Shown piece after piece: positions 9,302 to 18,141 of a stretch of 64,000 nucleotides of DNA (the first letter of the stretch is position 1; every line of letters begins with the position of its first letter). Made by a program: the position numbers and the translations under genes. The stretch is from Pseudomonas putida (GTDB lineage: Bacteria > Pseudomonadota > Gammaproteobacteria > Pseudomonadales > Pseudomonadaceae), in assembly GCF_003228315.1 (NCBI RefSeq), contig NZ_CP029693.1, positions 5,366,501 to 5,430,500 of the forward strand. The letters are read 5' to 3'. Below the pieces are notes generated by a model, which ran no database searches, had not been told where the DNA came from, and worked only from the letters and a program-made list of their open reading frames with translations.

Positions 9302-10692
9302 CGCGTCATCGCCCGGTGCAGCAAGCGGTCGAGCAGGGCGATGCCCAGGTCTATTTCCGGATAGCTGATTTCCAGCGATGGCGCCAGGGTGATCACGTTC
9401 TTGTAGTAACCGCCCACGTCGAGGATCAGGCCCAGGCGCTTGCCGTCGATTTCAATGTCGCCCTTCATGCCTTCTTCGACCATGAAGTCCAGGGTCGCCT
9501 TGTCCGGCGTGAAACCGTCCGGGGCGCAGATTTCGCAACGCAGGGCCAGGCCCAGGCCGTCGACGTCGCCGATGATCGGGTAGCGTTTTTGCAGGTCCTT
9601 CAGGCCTTCTAGGAAATACTTGCCCTTGTTCATGACCATCGCGCCGTAGTCGATTTCACTGGTCATCTTGAACATCTCCAGGCCCACCGCCGTACCCAGC
9701 GGGTTGGAGGCGAAGGTCGAGTGAGTCGAGCCCGGCGGGAAGACTTTGGGGTTGATCAGTTCCTCCTTGGCCCAGATGCCGCCCAACGGATTGAGACCAT
9801 TGGTCAACGCCTTGCCGAAGACGATCACGTCCGGTTTGACATCGAAGTGCTCGATCGACCACAGCTTGCCGGTGCGGTAGAAACCCATCTGGATTTCGTC
9901 CACCACCAACAGGATGCCGTGCTGGTCCAGCACATGCTTGAGTTCGCTGTAGAAGTTCATCGGCGGAATCACGTAGCCGCCGGTGCCCTGGATCGGTTCG
10001 ACATAGAACGCGGCGTATTCGCTCTGGCCGACTTTCGGGTCCCAGACGCCGTTGTATTCGGTCTCGAACAGGCGGGCGAATTGCTGCACGCAATGGCTGC
10101 CGTACTCTTCCTTGGTCATGCCTTTGGGGCCGCGGAAGTGGTACGGGAACGGAATGAAGTTGGCGCGTTCGCCGAAGTGGCCGTAGCGACGGCGATAGCG
10201 ATAGCTGGAGGTGATCGACGAGGCGCCGAGGGTGCGGCCGTGGTAGCCGCCCTCGAAGGCGAACATCAGGCTTTTGCCGTTGCTGGCGTTACGCACCACC
10301 TTGAGCGAGTCCTCGATGGACTGCGAACCACCGACGTTGAAGTGCACGCGACCGTCCAGGCCGAACTTGTTCTTCGCGTCGACGGCGATCATTTCCGAGA
10401 GCTCGATTTTGCCCTTGTGCAGGTACTGGCTGGCGATCTGCGGCAGGGTGTCGATCTGCTGTTTCAGCGCGTTGTTCAGGCGTGGGTTGGCGTAGCCGAA
10501 GTTGACCGCCGAGTACCACATCTGCAGGTCGAGGTAGGCCTGGTCGCTGGTGTCCCAGACGTAGGAGCCTTCGCAGCGGCTGAAAATGCGCGGTGGTTCG
10601 ATGTAGTGAACGGTGTCGCCGTAGGAGCAGTACTTGGCTTCTTTTTCCAGCAGGATTTGGTCTTCGGCGGTAGCGATTCGAATATCAGACAT
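9298..10692 (-). CDS. Class-III PLP-dependent aminotransferase
   Basis: The 464-residue fold-type I enzyme has the PLP pocket FNVGGSQSIEDSLKVVR, EGGYHGRT, the Asp265 motif LLVVDEIQMGFYRTG and catalytic Lys294 in VFGKALTNGLNPLGG. Class-III members transfer omega-amino groups (GABA, ornithine, beta-alanine, putrescine and similar). The sequence is not an obvious gabT, argD or bioA, and I cannot name the substrate. I place the start at MSDIRIATAED (10690-10692); the open frame continues upstream only inside the HAD gene. It overlaps the HAD stop by 8 bp and the next hydrolase by 4 bp, so the three genes are tightly coupled. Confidence 0.85.
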   Translation of the reverse strand: MSDIRIATAEDQILLEKEAKYCSYGDTVHYIEPPRIFSRCEGSYVWDTSDQAYLDLQMWYSAVNFGYANPRLNNALKQQIDTLPQIASQYLHKGKIELSEMIAVDAKNKFGLDGRVHFNVGGSQSIEDSLKVVRNASNGKSLMFAFEGGYHGRTLGASSITSSYRYRRRYGHFGERANFIPFPYHFRGPKGMTKEEYGSHCVQQFARLFETEYNGVWDPKVGQSEYAAFYVEPIQGTGGYVIPPMNFYSELKHVLDQHGILLVVDEIQMGFYRTGKLWSIEHFDVKPDVIVFGKALTNGLNPLGGIWAKEELINPKVFPPGSTHSTFASNPLGTAVGLEMFKMTSEIDYGAMVMNKGKYFLEGLKDLQKRYPIIGDVDGLGLALRCEICAPDGFTPDKATLDFMVEEGMKGDIEIDGKRLGLILDVGGYYKNVITLAPSLEISYPEIDLGIALLDRLLHRAMTR

Positions 10693-11398
10693 GGTGGAAG
10701 AGTTCCTGTGTTTCGGCGTTGATGGTTTCGGCGTTGAAAGCGCTGGCATTGGCGGCGCTGGCGCCTGGCAGTTGAGCCAGCAGGGCGGGCAATTCGGCGA
10801 AGCTGTCGAAGCGTGCGTAGGCAATGCCGTTGCGCTCGCAGTGCTCGGCCAGGCGGTCTTTGGCGAATACGAAATCGGCGGTGGCGGCCACGCACATGTC
10901 GGACTGGCCGTCACCGATCACCAGCACCCGTTTGGTCTTGGGCGTGGATTTGCATTTGCAGTTGCCGGCGGCGGAGCGACAGGCATCGCTGGCGTGGGGG
11001 AAGTCGATGCGCCAGCGGTCGTGATCGACCTGGCGCAACTGGTTGGCGAGGATCGGCAGCAGGCTCACGTAGTGGCGCGACAGGATCCGGGCGATGCCCT
11101 GCACGATGCCGTCGCTGACCACTTCCAGGGAGGCACCCAGGCCAATGACGTGGTCGACGAAGTCGGGGAAGTCCGGGTCGATCTCGATGCCGTCGAAGAA
11201 CCCGAGCAATTGGGCAGGCGTCGCCTTGACCAGCGCCAGTTGGCGGCTGAGGCATTCACGGGAACCGATGTCGCCCGCCAGCCACTCGTCTTCGATCGCT
11301 TCCCAGCTGGGGTCGGCGAATCGTTGGAGGATGCTGTCGATCACGTCGGTGCGGGTGATGGTCCCGTCGAAATCACACACGATATGCCAGTCAATCAT
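10685..11398 (-). CDS. HAD-IB family phosphatase, MtnX-like
   Basis: The 237-residue HAD hydrolase has motif I DFDGTIT (Asp nucleophile near residue 9), motif II EVVSDG, a conserved Lys region and motif III VLVIGDGQSD. This is the arrangement of MtnX/phosphoserine-phosphatase-like HAD-IB enzymes acting on small phosphate esters. A cysteine cluster (CRSAAGNCKC, just before motif III) recalls the Cys-containing loop of PHOSPHO-type relatives and might bind metal. It is the first gene of the operon with the aminotransferase and hydrolase. About 40 nt of leader separates its ATG from the predicted sigma-54 start site. No other methionine-salvage gene is nearby, so a true MtnX role is unlikely. 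Confidence 0.82.
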   Translation of the reverse strand: MIDWHIVCDFDGTITRTDVIDSILQRFADPSWEAIEDEWLAGDIGSRECLSRQLALVKATPAQLLGFFDGIEIDPDFPDFVDHVIGLGASLEVVSDGIVQGIARILSRHYVSLLPILANQLRQVDHDRWRIDFPHASDACRSAAGNCKCKSTPKTKRVLVIGDGQSDMCVAATADFVFAKDRLAEHCERNGIAYARFDSFAELPALLAQLPGASAANASAFNAETINAETQELFHHV

Positions 11399-11449
11399 CT
11401 GTTTTACCTATTGAGCTTTTCGCGCTGTCTGCGCTTGCCAAGGCGGTAG

Positions 11450-11465
11450 AGCAGGGACTGTGCCA
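11450..11465 (-). promoter_or_regulatory. Sigma-54 promoter (-24/-12) before HAD-aminotransferase-hydrolase operon
   Basis: On the minus strand the sequence reads TGGCACAGTCCCTGCT, a close match to TGGCAC-N5-TTGCW with the required GG-N10-GC. Transcription would start near 11439, about 40 nt before the HAD ATG at 11398. A sigma-54 activator is encoded in the same cluster. Confidence 0.75.
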
Positions 11466-11517
11466 AATGTGTAAGGCCCCGCAGGGCTGGGGTTCTGGCG
11501 GGTATGGGGGCGGGCGA

Positions 11518-11544
11518 AGCTACAATTTTTGTAGCTCGCTACAA
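11518..11544. promoter_or_regulatory. Palindrome plus third half-site; candidate enhancer of the sigma-54 promoter
   Basis: AGCTACAATTTTTGTAGCT (11518-11536) is a perfect 8-bp inverted repeat with a 3-bp spacer. It is followed at once by CGCTACAA, a third copy of the half-site. It lies about 85-90 bp upstream of the predicted sigma-54 start, which suits an NtrC-class activator dimer. It is also 75-100 bp before the divergent MipA-like gene, which could share control. Confidence 0.5.
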
Positions 11545-11618
11545 ACAACATGAGTGCTTGCGCAGGCGTGGAAAACGGAGGATTGATGCGCGCATGTCCC
11601 GTTCCAAGGAGTCACCTC

Positions 11619-12380
11619 ATGTCGAGGTTTACCATTGCGCTGACTGCGGCGCTGACCTGCCTTTCCATCAACGCCCATGCCGCTGGCATCACCGGTGAAG
11701 CCGGGCTCGGCTTGAGCTATCAGCCCCGTGATCCAACGGGCAGTCGCTACGAAACCCGACCCGTGCCGTACCTCGATCTGGACTGGGGCGATGTCAGCCT
11801 GAGCACCGATGACGGCTTGACCTGGAATGCCTTCAAGGCCAATGGCTTCAGCGCCGGACCGTTTGTGAATTACCTGCCGGGGCGCACCTCAAACGGCTCG
11901 CTGCAAGGCCTGCGCGACGTGCCGGACATGGGCGAAGTGGGTGGGTTCGTGCAGTACGCGCCAGCTGATTTCTGGCGGGTGTTCGCCTCGGTTGGCCAGG
12001 CGGTCGGCGGGGGCGGCGGGCAAGGCGGAGTGCTCGGGCGAGTGGGTGGCGAGCTGGGGTATCCGGTGGGCGGCGGCGTGATCGGCAGCACCAACCTCAC
12101 GGCGCATTTCGCCGATGCCCGGCAGGCGCAGACCTTTTTCGGCGTCAGTGCCGATGAATCACTGGCTTCGGGGATTCGTCGCTACAACGCGGGTGGTGGG
12201 CAGCAGAACGTGGCCTTGACCCAGAGCTTCGAGTTTCCCCTGGCGCCGCACTGGTCGTTGCTGACCAGCGCGAGCTGGATTCACCTGACGGGGTCTGCGG
12301 CTGATAGCAGCATTGTCAAACAGGTTGGGCGTGCCGATCAGGGGGAGGCGCAGGTGGCAATTGCCTACAAGTTCGACTAG
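11619..12380 (+). CDS. MipA/OmpV-family outer membrane protein
   Basis: The 253-residue protein has a signal peptide (MSRFTIALTAALTCLSINAHA) and a glycine-rich beta-barrel sequence. It carries the family hallmark YETRPVPYLDLDWGDVSLSTDDGLTWN and ends in an outer-membrane-type hydrophobic residue pattern (AQVAIAYKFD). MipA/OmpV proteins are scaffold or porin-like barrels. I chose the ATG at 11619, preceded by AAGGAG (11606-11611), over an upstream in-frame ATG at 11550 that would bury the signal peptide. It diverges from the HAD operon across the palindrome and sigma-54 promoter; a shared physiological role is possible but unproven. Confidence 0.85.
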   Translation: MSRFTIALTAALTCLSINAHAAGITGEAGLGLSYQPRDPTGSRYETRPVPYLDLDWGDVSLSTDDGLTWNAFKANGFSAGPFVNYLPGRTSNGSLQGLRDVPDMGEVGGFVQYAPADFWRVFASVGQAVGGGGGQGGVLGRVGGELGYPVGGGVIGSTNLTAHFADARQAQTFFGVSADESLASGIRRYNAGGGQQNVALTQSFEFPLAPHWSLLTSASWIHLTGSAADSSIVKQVGRADQGEAQVAIAYKFD

Positions 12381-12405
12381 AGGATTTTGTTGATTGGGCT
12401 GACGC

Positions 12406-12475
12406 CTTCGCGAGCAGGCTCGCTCCTACAGGAGACCTCGGCCCACTGTAGGAGCGAGCCTGCTCGCGATGGGGC
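12406..12475. repeat. REP pair, tail-to-tail
   Basis: CGCGAGCAGGCTCGCTCCTACAGG (from about 12409) is followed after 12 bp by CTGTAGGAGCGAGCCTGCTCGCGATGG (12446-12472). The copies face the opposite way from most pairs in the window. They lie between the convergent MipA and DMT genes. Confidence 0.9.
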
Positions 12476-12494
12476 CCTGGTGTTCAACACCTAT

Positions 12495-12893
12495 CTAATT
12501 GCCTTCACCCTCGGCCAGCAACGCAATCCCGCCCATGATCACTGCCACCCCCACCCAGTGCAGCACGCTGATCTGCTCACCCAGTCCCAGCCACGACCCC
12601 AGCAGCACCCCGACAAACACCAGTGAACTCAAGGGAAACGCCAGCGACAGACTGCTGCGCCGCAGAATCAGCATCCACACGAGGAACGCCCCGATGTAGC
12701 AGGCAATCGCCAGCCATACGCCGGGATTGACCGCTACCGCCAGCAGCCATTGCAGGTTGAAATCCATTTGCCCCAGTTGATCGCCGCCCACCTTGGTGGC
12801 GATCTGTCCGGCACTTTCGAAGCCGATCAGCAGCGCCCAAAGAACGATGGTGCCGAGGCGCTCATGCAGCCAGCCAGTCTTGTTGTTGATCAT
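12495..12893 (-). CDS. Small DMT-superfamily membrane protein (ArnE/F- or SMR-like), partner 1
   Basis: A four-helix membrane protein of 132 residues from the ATG at 12893 (GAAGGT six bases upstream). In-frame ATGs at 12911 and 12920 are alternatives. The last helices (LAFPLSSLVFVGVLLGSWLGLGE then HWVGVAVIMGGIALL) closely resemble ArnE/EamA half-size transporters. Such proteins work as homo- or hetero-dimers exporting amines or flipping lipid-linked sugars. It follows its sister gene (stop at 12904) with only 10 bp between them, or overlaps it if an earlier start is used. The two probably form a heterodimer encoded with the arginase-fold protein. Confidence 0.8.
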   Translation of the reverse strand: MINNKTGWLHERLGTIVLWALLIGFESAGQIATKVGGDQLGQMDFNLQWLLAVAVNPGVWLAIACYIGAFLVWMLILRRSSLSLAFPLSSLVFVGVLLGSWLGLGEQISVLHWVGVAVIMGGIALLAEGEGN

Positions 12894-12903
12894 CGATTGA
12901 CCT

Positions 12904-13278
12904 TCAGCCATGGGCGACACACACGAGCATCACGCCCGCCGTAATGACCCACGTACCGAGCCAGCGTCGACGGCTGACGGTTTCGCCCAGGATCACTTTG
13001 CCGGCCAGCACCACACCGCAATACGCCAGCGCCGCCGCCGGAAACAGCAGGCTCAGCGGTGCCCGCGACAGGGCTTCGAGCCAGACGAAAAATTCAATCA
13101 CGTAGGCGCCGATGCCGCACCACAACAGCGGGGCGTTGAACACCTGCCCCCAGAACGCGTTGAGGCGAAAGCCGCCCTCCAGTTCCGGCAAACGGTCCAG
13201 GCCGAGCTTGAAACAGAGCTGGCCGATGACATCCAGCACGATGGAAATCGCCACCAGGACGATGACTGCAAAACTCAT
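12904..13278 (-). CDS. Small DMT-superfamily membrane protein (ArnE/F- or SMR-like), partner 2
   Basis: A 124-residue four-helix protein starting MSFAVIVLVAISIVLDVIGQLCFKLG; FKLG in helix 1 and SLLFPAAALAYCGVVLAGKVILGE further on are typical of EamA/ArnE-type half transporters. The ATG at 13278 overlaps the stop of the arginase-fold gene (ATGA), so it is translationally coupled. The longer open frame upstream lies wholly inside that gene. Together with the downstream gene it gives a paired half-transporter of unknown substrate. Confidence 0.8.
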   Translation of the reverse strand: MSFAVIVLVAISIVLDVIGQLCFKLGLDRLPELEGGFRLNAFWGQVFNAPLLWCGIGAYVIEFFVWLEALSRAPLSLLFPAAALAYCGVVLAGKVILGETVSRRRWLGTWVITAGVMLVCVAHG

Positions 13279-14195
13279 GGGAACAGTTCCTCGAACAAGT
13301 CGATCAGGGCCTGATTGGTGTTGGCGTTGCGCAGCAGATCCGCCTCGCTCCAACGTTCGGCCGGGGGTTGGTCGGAGTTGGCTTCCCAGCGTTTGAAGGC
13401 ATTGCTGAAGGCCGGTTGGGCGTACTCGCCGCAAATGTCGATGCCCAGGATGCGCTTGCCGGTGGCCAGCACACGGATCGCCTGCAACAGGTGACTCAGG
13501 CGCATGCCGCCCTGATCCCAGTTGGTGGCGGCGTCTTCGCTGGCCAGCACGTCCTTGTCGATGGTGATCCAGACCGCTTCGGTGGGCAGGCCGACGACCA
13601 GTTGGTGAAGAAACTGCGACCAGTCCAGCCCGGACAGATTGCGCCAGTGCAGCAGATTCTCCTGCTGCCGATGCCCGGCGCCATCACCGATCATGCCCCA
13701 GATTTTCGAGGGCGGTCGCTGCCAGGGGAACAGTTGCAGATCACCGCGCTTGAGTGCGCGCAGGTTGCCGCCCTTGATCTGCGGGTTATCCAGGTCATCG
13801 CTGCACGGGCCGAGAGTGACGATGCGCCGGACATTGGGCAGTTTCAGCGCCTGATTGACCCACGAACCGCAATGTCGACGGGGGGCGAAGCGGACCCAGT
13901 CGGGGTGGTTGTCGAAGTGGATCAGGCTGACCGGTTCCGGCAGATCGCTCAGCAGGGCCGGGGTCAAATGATGGAAATCGCCGGAGCCCATGAAGAAGAT
14001 TTCCGGCTGTGGGCCTGTGTGTCGGGGCCGTCGCTGCAAGCGCTCGGTAAAGCGCCGCCAGGTACGCCCACTGGACCACAGCCGCAGTTTCGGGCCGAGA
14101 TCGAGCAGGTCGAGACGTGTGGCGCGGCCGCTGTCGAGCAACCGCGCGATGGGGGCCTGGGCAGTCAGGCTGTGGTCGAGATCGAGAATGTTCAA
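13275..14195 (-). CDS. Arginase/ureohydrolase-fold protein
   Basis: The 306-residue protein shows divergent ureohydrolase motifs: FFMGSGDFHH (67-76, in place of GGDHS), HFDNHPDW (93-100, in place of DAHxD) and WITIDKDVL plus downstream acids (about 218-240). Metal-binding residues therefore seem retained, but the motifs are far from canonical arginase, agmatinase or formiminoglutamase. The substrate is unknown and may be a guanidino or amide compound. It heads a three-gene operon with two half-size DMT transporters, suggesting cleavage of a compound whose product or substrate is moved across the membrane. A sigma-54-like promoter lies at 14280-14295. Confidence 0.75.
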   Translation of the reverse strand: MNILDLDHSLTAQAPIARLLDSGRATRLDLLDLGPKLRLWSSGRTWRRFTERLQRRPRHTGPQPEIFFMGSGDFHHLTPALLSDLPEPVSLIHFDNHPDWVRFAPRRHCGSWVNQALKLPNVRRIVTLGPCSDDLDNPQIKGGNLRALKRGDLQLFPWQRPPSKIWGMIGDGAGHRQQENLLHWRNLSGLDWSQFLHQLVVGLPTEAVWITIDKDVLASEDAATNWDQGGMRLSHLLQAIRVLATGKRILGIDICGEYAQPAFSNAFKRWEANSDQPPAERWSEADLLRNANTNQALIDLFEELFP

Positions 14196-14279
14196 GGTCG
14201 CAATTCACCCTTGGCAGACCCTCCCGGACACCGGCCTCATCGAGCATGAAGGCCAGCCCGGTGGGCTTTTGGGGGTAAA

Positions 14280-14295
14280 TGCAAGGGATGGGCCA
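14280..14295 (-). promoter_or_regulatory. Candidate sigma-54 promoter for arginase-fold/DMT operon
   Basis: The minus strand reads TGGCCCATCCCTTGCA, with GG-N10-GC spacing and a perfect TTGCA -12 element. The start site would be near 14268, about 70 nt before the ATG at 14195. The -24 element is TGGCCC rather than TGGCAC, so confidence is lower than for the other two sites. A REP pair lies just upstream, and no enhancer palindrome was noticed. Confidence 0.5.
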
Positions 14296-14320
14296 GCCAC
14301 CCATAAACCAGACATCACGG

Positions 14321-14416
14321 ACCTGTGGGAGCAAGGCTTGCCCGCGATTGAGTCACCGCGCAGCCTCTGACTGACCGCGTTATCGTTCATCGCGGGCAAG
14401 CCTTGCTCCCACAGGT
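14321..14416. repeat. REP inverted pair (GGGAGCAAGGC type)
   Basis: CCTGTGGGAGCAAGGCTTGCCCGCGATTG (about 14321-14349) and the inverted copy ending CTTGCTCCCACAGG (to about 14415) lie between the arginase-fold gene and glpM. Confidence 0.9.
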
Positions 14417-14418
14417 GT

Positions 14419-14756
14419 TCAGGTGTGCAGGCGAACCCAGACGCTGACAAGCACCGTCGCCGCCATCAACCACGCCACCGCCGCCACGGCCAGCGATGCT
14501 TCCAGGCGCATCCGGTCGACCATCACGTACAAGGTCGCCAGGTAGACGAAGTACGGAATGATCGACCACATGCCAAACACGATCGTGGTCTTGAGGTCAT
14601 CGATCGAACGGCTTTTACCGACGATGAAATGGGCGATCAGCGCAAAGGTCGGGAACAGCGGCACCAAACCGGCGATGTAATAGTTTCTGGTCTTGGCCAG
14701 CGCGGCGAGGATCACCACCACTGCTGCGCCCAGGGTTGCCTTGAGAATCAGATCCA

Positions 14757-14757
<1 letters not shown>
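14419..14757 (-). CDS. glpM: GlpM-family inner membrane protein
   Basis: A 112-residue protein with four predicted membrane helices (LILKATLGAAVVVILAALAK; YYIAGLVPLFPTFALIAHFIVG; IVFGMWSIIPYFVYLATLYVMV; a C-terminal helix). NYYIAGLVPLFPTFALIAH and the length match the GlpM family, described in P. aeruginosa next to glpD and linked to alginate production; the biochemical role is unknown. Its ATG overlaps the aauR stop by one base (TGATG), so it is translated with aauS-aauR. This is not the glpD-associated location, so it may be a paralogue. Confidence 0.75.
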
Positions 14758-16081
<1,324 letters not shown>

Positions 16082-16085
<4 letters not shown>

Positions 16086-17986
16086 ATTGGCTCGGCGGGA
16101 GTGGGGCTTACCAACGGTAAACTGAGGACGAATGCGGTACCACCGCTGGCCGGGTGCTCGACACCCAGGTGACCGCCGGTGGCGGCGGCCAGGCTCGCGG
16201 AAAGGGTCAGGCCGAGGCCCAGGCCCTGTTCGCCGGGCTTGGTGGTGAAGAAGGGTTCGAACAAATGCTTGCGCGCTTCGGCGTCGATGCCGTGACCGTT
16301 ATCCCGGACGCGCAATCGGTACTTGCCATCGATCGCCTCGCCTTCGAGCCACAGCACCGGCTGCGGCTGTGCCTGCATGGCATCGAGGGCGTTGCCGATC
16401 AGGTTGACCAGGATTTGCTCCAGACGGGTTTGGTCGATCTGCACCTGCACCTCTTCGAAATGACGGTGCACTTGCAAGTGGGCGCTTTCGACCCGTCCGC
16501 TCAGCAACTGCAAGGCGGCGTCGACGCCTTTGCCCAGGCAGGCCTGGCCCTTGTCGTCGCCACGCCGGGCGAAGGAGCGCAGGCTGGCGGTGATCCGGCC
16601 CATGCGGTCGATCAGTTCGTTGATGGTCTTGAGGTTGGTGCTGGCCACGTCCAGCTGGCCGCGCTCGAGAAAGCGCACGGTGTTGCCGGACAGGGTGCGC
16701 AGCGCCGCCAGTGGCTGGTTCAGTTCGTGGGCGATGCTGGTGGACATCTGGCCGATGGCCGCGAGTTTACCGGCCTGTACCAGCTCATCCTGGGCACGAC
16801 GCAAGGTCTCTTCGGCATGCCGCCGTTCGCGGATCTGACCCTTGAGCCGTTCGTTGCTGGCACGCAGGTCGACGGTGCGTTCGGTAATCCGACGCTCCAG
16901 TTGGCTGTTGGCTTCCTGCAGGGCTTCCCGGGCGGCGAGGCGAGTGGCGATCACCTTGCGCCGCTCGTTCCAGGCAATCAGCAGGAACGCCACAAGGCCG
17001 AAGGCCACGGCCACCAGGATCCCCTGATTGATCGCTTCGCGGCGCAAGTCCTGCAGTGGCGTGAGCAGGGTGAAATTCCACGGGGTATCGCTTAACTGTC
17101 GGGTTTGCGACAGGTAACTGATGTTTTCTTCGTCGGACACCACTTCGCTGTTGGCCGGGAAGGTCAGCTTTTCCACGCCTTCGGACAGGACTTCCCGGGC
17201 CAGCGGTTGCAGTTCGTTGAGCGGGAACCAGTAGTACTGAAGGCTGCGAGCCAGCTTTTCCTTGGTCTCGTCGCTCAGTGGCACCACGGATTTCAGGCGT
17301 CGCGAAGGGTCGCTGGAGAGGATGATGATGCCGTTTTCGTCGCTGACGAAGGCTTCCAGGCGCGCCCGCTGCCAGCGTTCTTCCATGGCTTCGAGGCGGA
17401 CCTTGACTACGGCGACGCCAATGATCTTGCCGTGTTCCTCCAGGCCGTGGGCCAGGTAGTAGCCGGGTTCGCCGTTGGTGCTGCCGATGCCGTAGAAGCG
17501 CCCCGGCTGGCCGCGCACGGCGTTCTGGAAATAGGCACGGAAGGACAGGTCTTCGCCCAGGTAACTGTCGACATCGCGCCAGTTGCTGGTGGCCATGACA
17601 CGACCGGTGGTGTCCATCACGTAAATGGCCCGGCTGCGACTGCGTCGGTTCAGGCCTTCAAGGTATTCGTTGACCGTTTGCCGGTGTTCCGGTGTCGGAT
17701 CGTCCAGCAACGTCGAGACGCTGGTTTCGAGTTCCAGCAGGCTGGGTAGGTAGGTGTATTTGCTGATTTCGCTTTCGACGGCGCGGGCATGCAATTCCAG
17801 CTGGCGCTGGCCGTTTTCGCCGAGGCTGCGAATGCCGTAGTGCTCACTGACCCAGAAGCCGATGTAACTCAGTCCGATCATCATGGCGATGATCAGCGGC
17901 GGCAGGAACAGATGACGAATCAGGCGGGGTTTCACGGCAAGTGATGGCGACGTGTCGCTATAGGAATTGGGGTCGCATTTCATCAC
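16082..17986 (-). CDS. aauS: Sensor histidine kinase AauS (DctB-like)
   Basis: The 634-residue kinase has TM1 near 23-45, a periplasmic double Cache sensor typical of DctB relatives (AIYVMDTTGRVMATSNW; YLGEDLSFRAYFQNAVRG; GEPGYYLAHGLEE) and TM2 near 335-355. A coiled coil, HisKA with SIAHELNQPLAALRTL and HATPase with DNGHGIDAEARKHLFEPFFTTK and GLGLGLTLS follow. It is expected to sense glutamate/aspartate (directly or through the transporter) and phosphorylate AauR. It is the first gene of aauS-aauR-glpM and starts MMKCDPN; the second Met is an alternative start. REP elements separate it from aatP. Confidence 0.9.
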
Positions 17987-18036
17987 AGATGCCTTGGGTC
18001 AAACCACAACACAAATCTTGATATCACCGCCAATCC

Positions 18037-18124
18037 CACTGTAGGAGCGAGCTTGCTCGCGATGGAGTATCAGCTACATAGGTGCCGACTGACACACCAT
18101 CGCGAGCAGGCTCGCTCCTACAGT
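18037..18124. repeat. REP inverted pair
   Basis: ACTGTAGGAGCGAGCTTGCTCGCGATGG (18038-18065) and CCATCGCGAGCAGGCTCGCTCCTACAGT (18097-18124) lie between aatP and aauS. The pair probably marks the 3' end of the aat transcript. Confidence 0.9.
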
Positions 18125-18141
18125 AGGGAGCGGTGTTTTTC

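Noticed and set aside
13795..14334. Possible upstream ORF or leader for the arginase-fold gene
   Set aside because: It overlaps the arginase gene in another frame and includes REP-proximal sequence; low coding character.
12495..14420. Guanidine riboswitch controlling the arginase-fold/DMT operon
   Set aside because: I looked for the conserved guanidine-I/II/III motifs in the leader and saw none; only short unrelated hairpins are present.
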